This document shows, piece by piece, positions 6,430 through 6,669 of a stretch of DNA of 6,669 nucleotides. Numbering within the stretch: the first letter of the stretch is position 1; every line of letters begins with the position of its first letter. The stretch comes from an uncultured Ignavibacteria bacterium (GTDB taxonomy: Bacteria; Bacteroidota; Ignavibacteria; Kapaibacteriales; UBA961): assembly GCA_937868245.1 (NCBI GenBank), contig CALMMI010000720.1, forward strand, positions 1 through 6,669, read 5' to 3'. The notes below the pieces were generated by a model. The model was not told the DNA's origin and made no database searches. It saw only the letters and a program-made list of their open reading frames with translations. The position numbers were made by a program, and so were the translations under genes.

Positions 6430-6609
6430 TTAGCGAACTTCTTTGTGAATCGTGTGTCGACGCAGGAATGGATTGTATTTTTTGAGTTCAATCCGTTGTG
6501 GCGTGTTTTGTTTGTTTTTCATTGATGTGTACCGTGAAGCAGGTTTGCCTTCTTTTTTTGCTTCTGTACATTCGAGCGTTATGATAACGCGTGCGCCTTT
6601 TTTTGCCAT
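6430..6609 (-). CDS. rpmG: Ribosomal protein L33, zinc-free (C-minus) form
   Basis: A 59-residue basic protein: MAKKGARVIITLECTEAKKE at the N-terminus, YTSMKNKQNTPQRIELKKYNP in the middle and the usual ending HTIHKEVR. It is a small component of the 50S ribosomal subunit, on its surface near the E site. Zinc-binding L33 has two CxxC pairs. Here only Cys14 of the first pair remains (CTEA in place of CTEC) and the second pair is absent (KKYNP in place of KKYCP), so the protein should fold without zinc. The 14-20 region carries a short lysine-rich insertion seen in other Bacteroidota-type L33 proteins. The start is set by family length and an AAGG 9 nt upstream. It stands alone here with its own candidate promoter and a strong terminator. 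Confidence 0.95.
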   Translation of the reverse strand: MAKKGARVIITLECTEAKKEGKPASRYTSMKNKQNTPQRIELKKYNPFLRRHTIHKEVR

Positions 6610-6650
6610 TGGGATTCGCCTTGATTAGATATTCAAATTAGTATGAACTA

Positions 6651-6658
6651 CAAAAATA
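6651..6658 (-). promoter_or_regulatory. Candidate Bacteroidota-type -7 box of rpmG
   Basis: TATTTTTG on the minus strand matches TAnnTTTG exactly and lies 41 nt before the rpmG start. The -33 region falls at or beyond the window edge and cannot be fully judged. The surrounding CGTATTTTTGTA is nearly identical to the box before the lipoprotein gene. Confidence 0.45.
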
Positions 6659-6669
6659 CGATTCTTTCT

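Overview
All six genes in this window lie on the minus strand, so transcription runs from high to low coordinates: rpmG -> DUF4160 -> DUF2442 -> metH (catalytic part) -> metH (activation part) -> PhoX-like lipoprotein. The DNA is moderately AT-rich. Several features point to the Bacteroidota/Chlorobiota (FCB) side of the tree. Two genes have a TAnnTTTG-type -7 promoter box about 40 nt before the start codon, most starts lack a strong Shine-Dalgarno sequence, and a lipoprotein carries a Lys/Asp/Glu-rich segment right after its lipobox cysteine. The species cannot be named from this sequence.

Region by region in transcription order. 6669-6430: rpmG, encoding a zinc-free (C-minus) ribosomal protein L33, with a candidate promoter box and a strong hairpin terminator. 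6429-5697: two 86-residue proteins of the DUF4160 and DUF2442 families, only 2 nt apart, preceded by a palindrome that could be an operator; they look like a small two-gene module of toxin-antitoxin style, but the function is unproven. 5639-1755: cobalamin-dependent methionine synthase divided between two genes. The 934-residue upstream product carries the homocysteine, folate, cap and B12 domains. The 302-residue downstream product is the complete AdoMet-dependent reactivation domain. They are separated by 171 bp with several in-frame stops and a repeat element with inverted ends. A long hairpin terminator follows. 1505-33: a lipoprotein related to the PhoX/DUF839 family, with its own candidate promoter.

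Functional logic: the two metH products together should form one functional methionine synthase. The large protein transfers methyl groups from methyltetrahydrofolate through cobalamin to homocysteine, and the small one reductively remethylates oxidised cob(II)alamin using AdoMet and an external electron donor such as flavodoxin. The other genes are probably unrelated neighbours. The most notable observation is the domain-exact fission of metH at the linker, occupied by a REPIN/MITE-like repeat.
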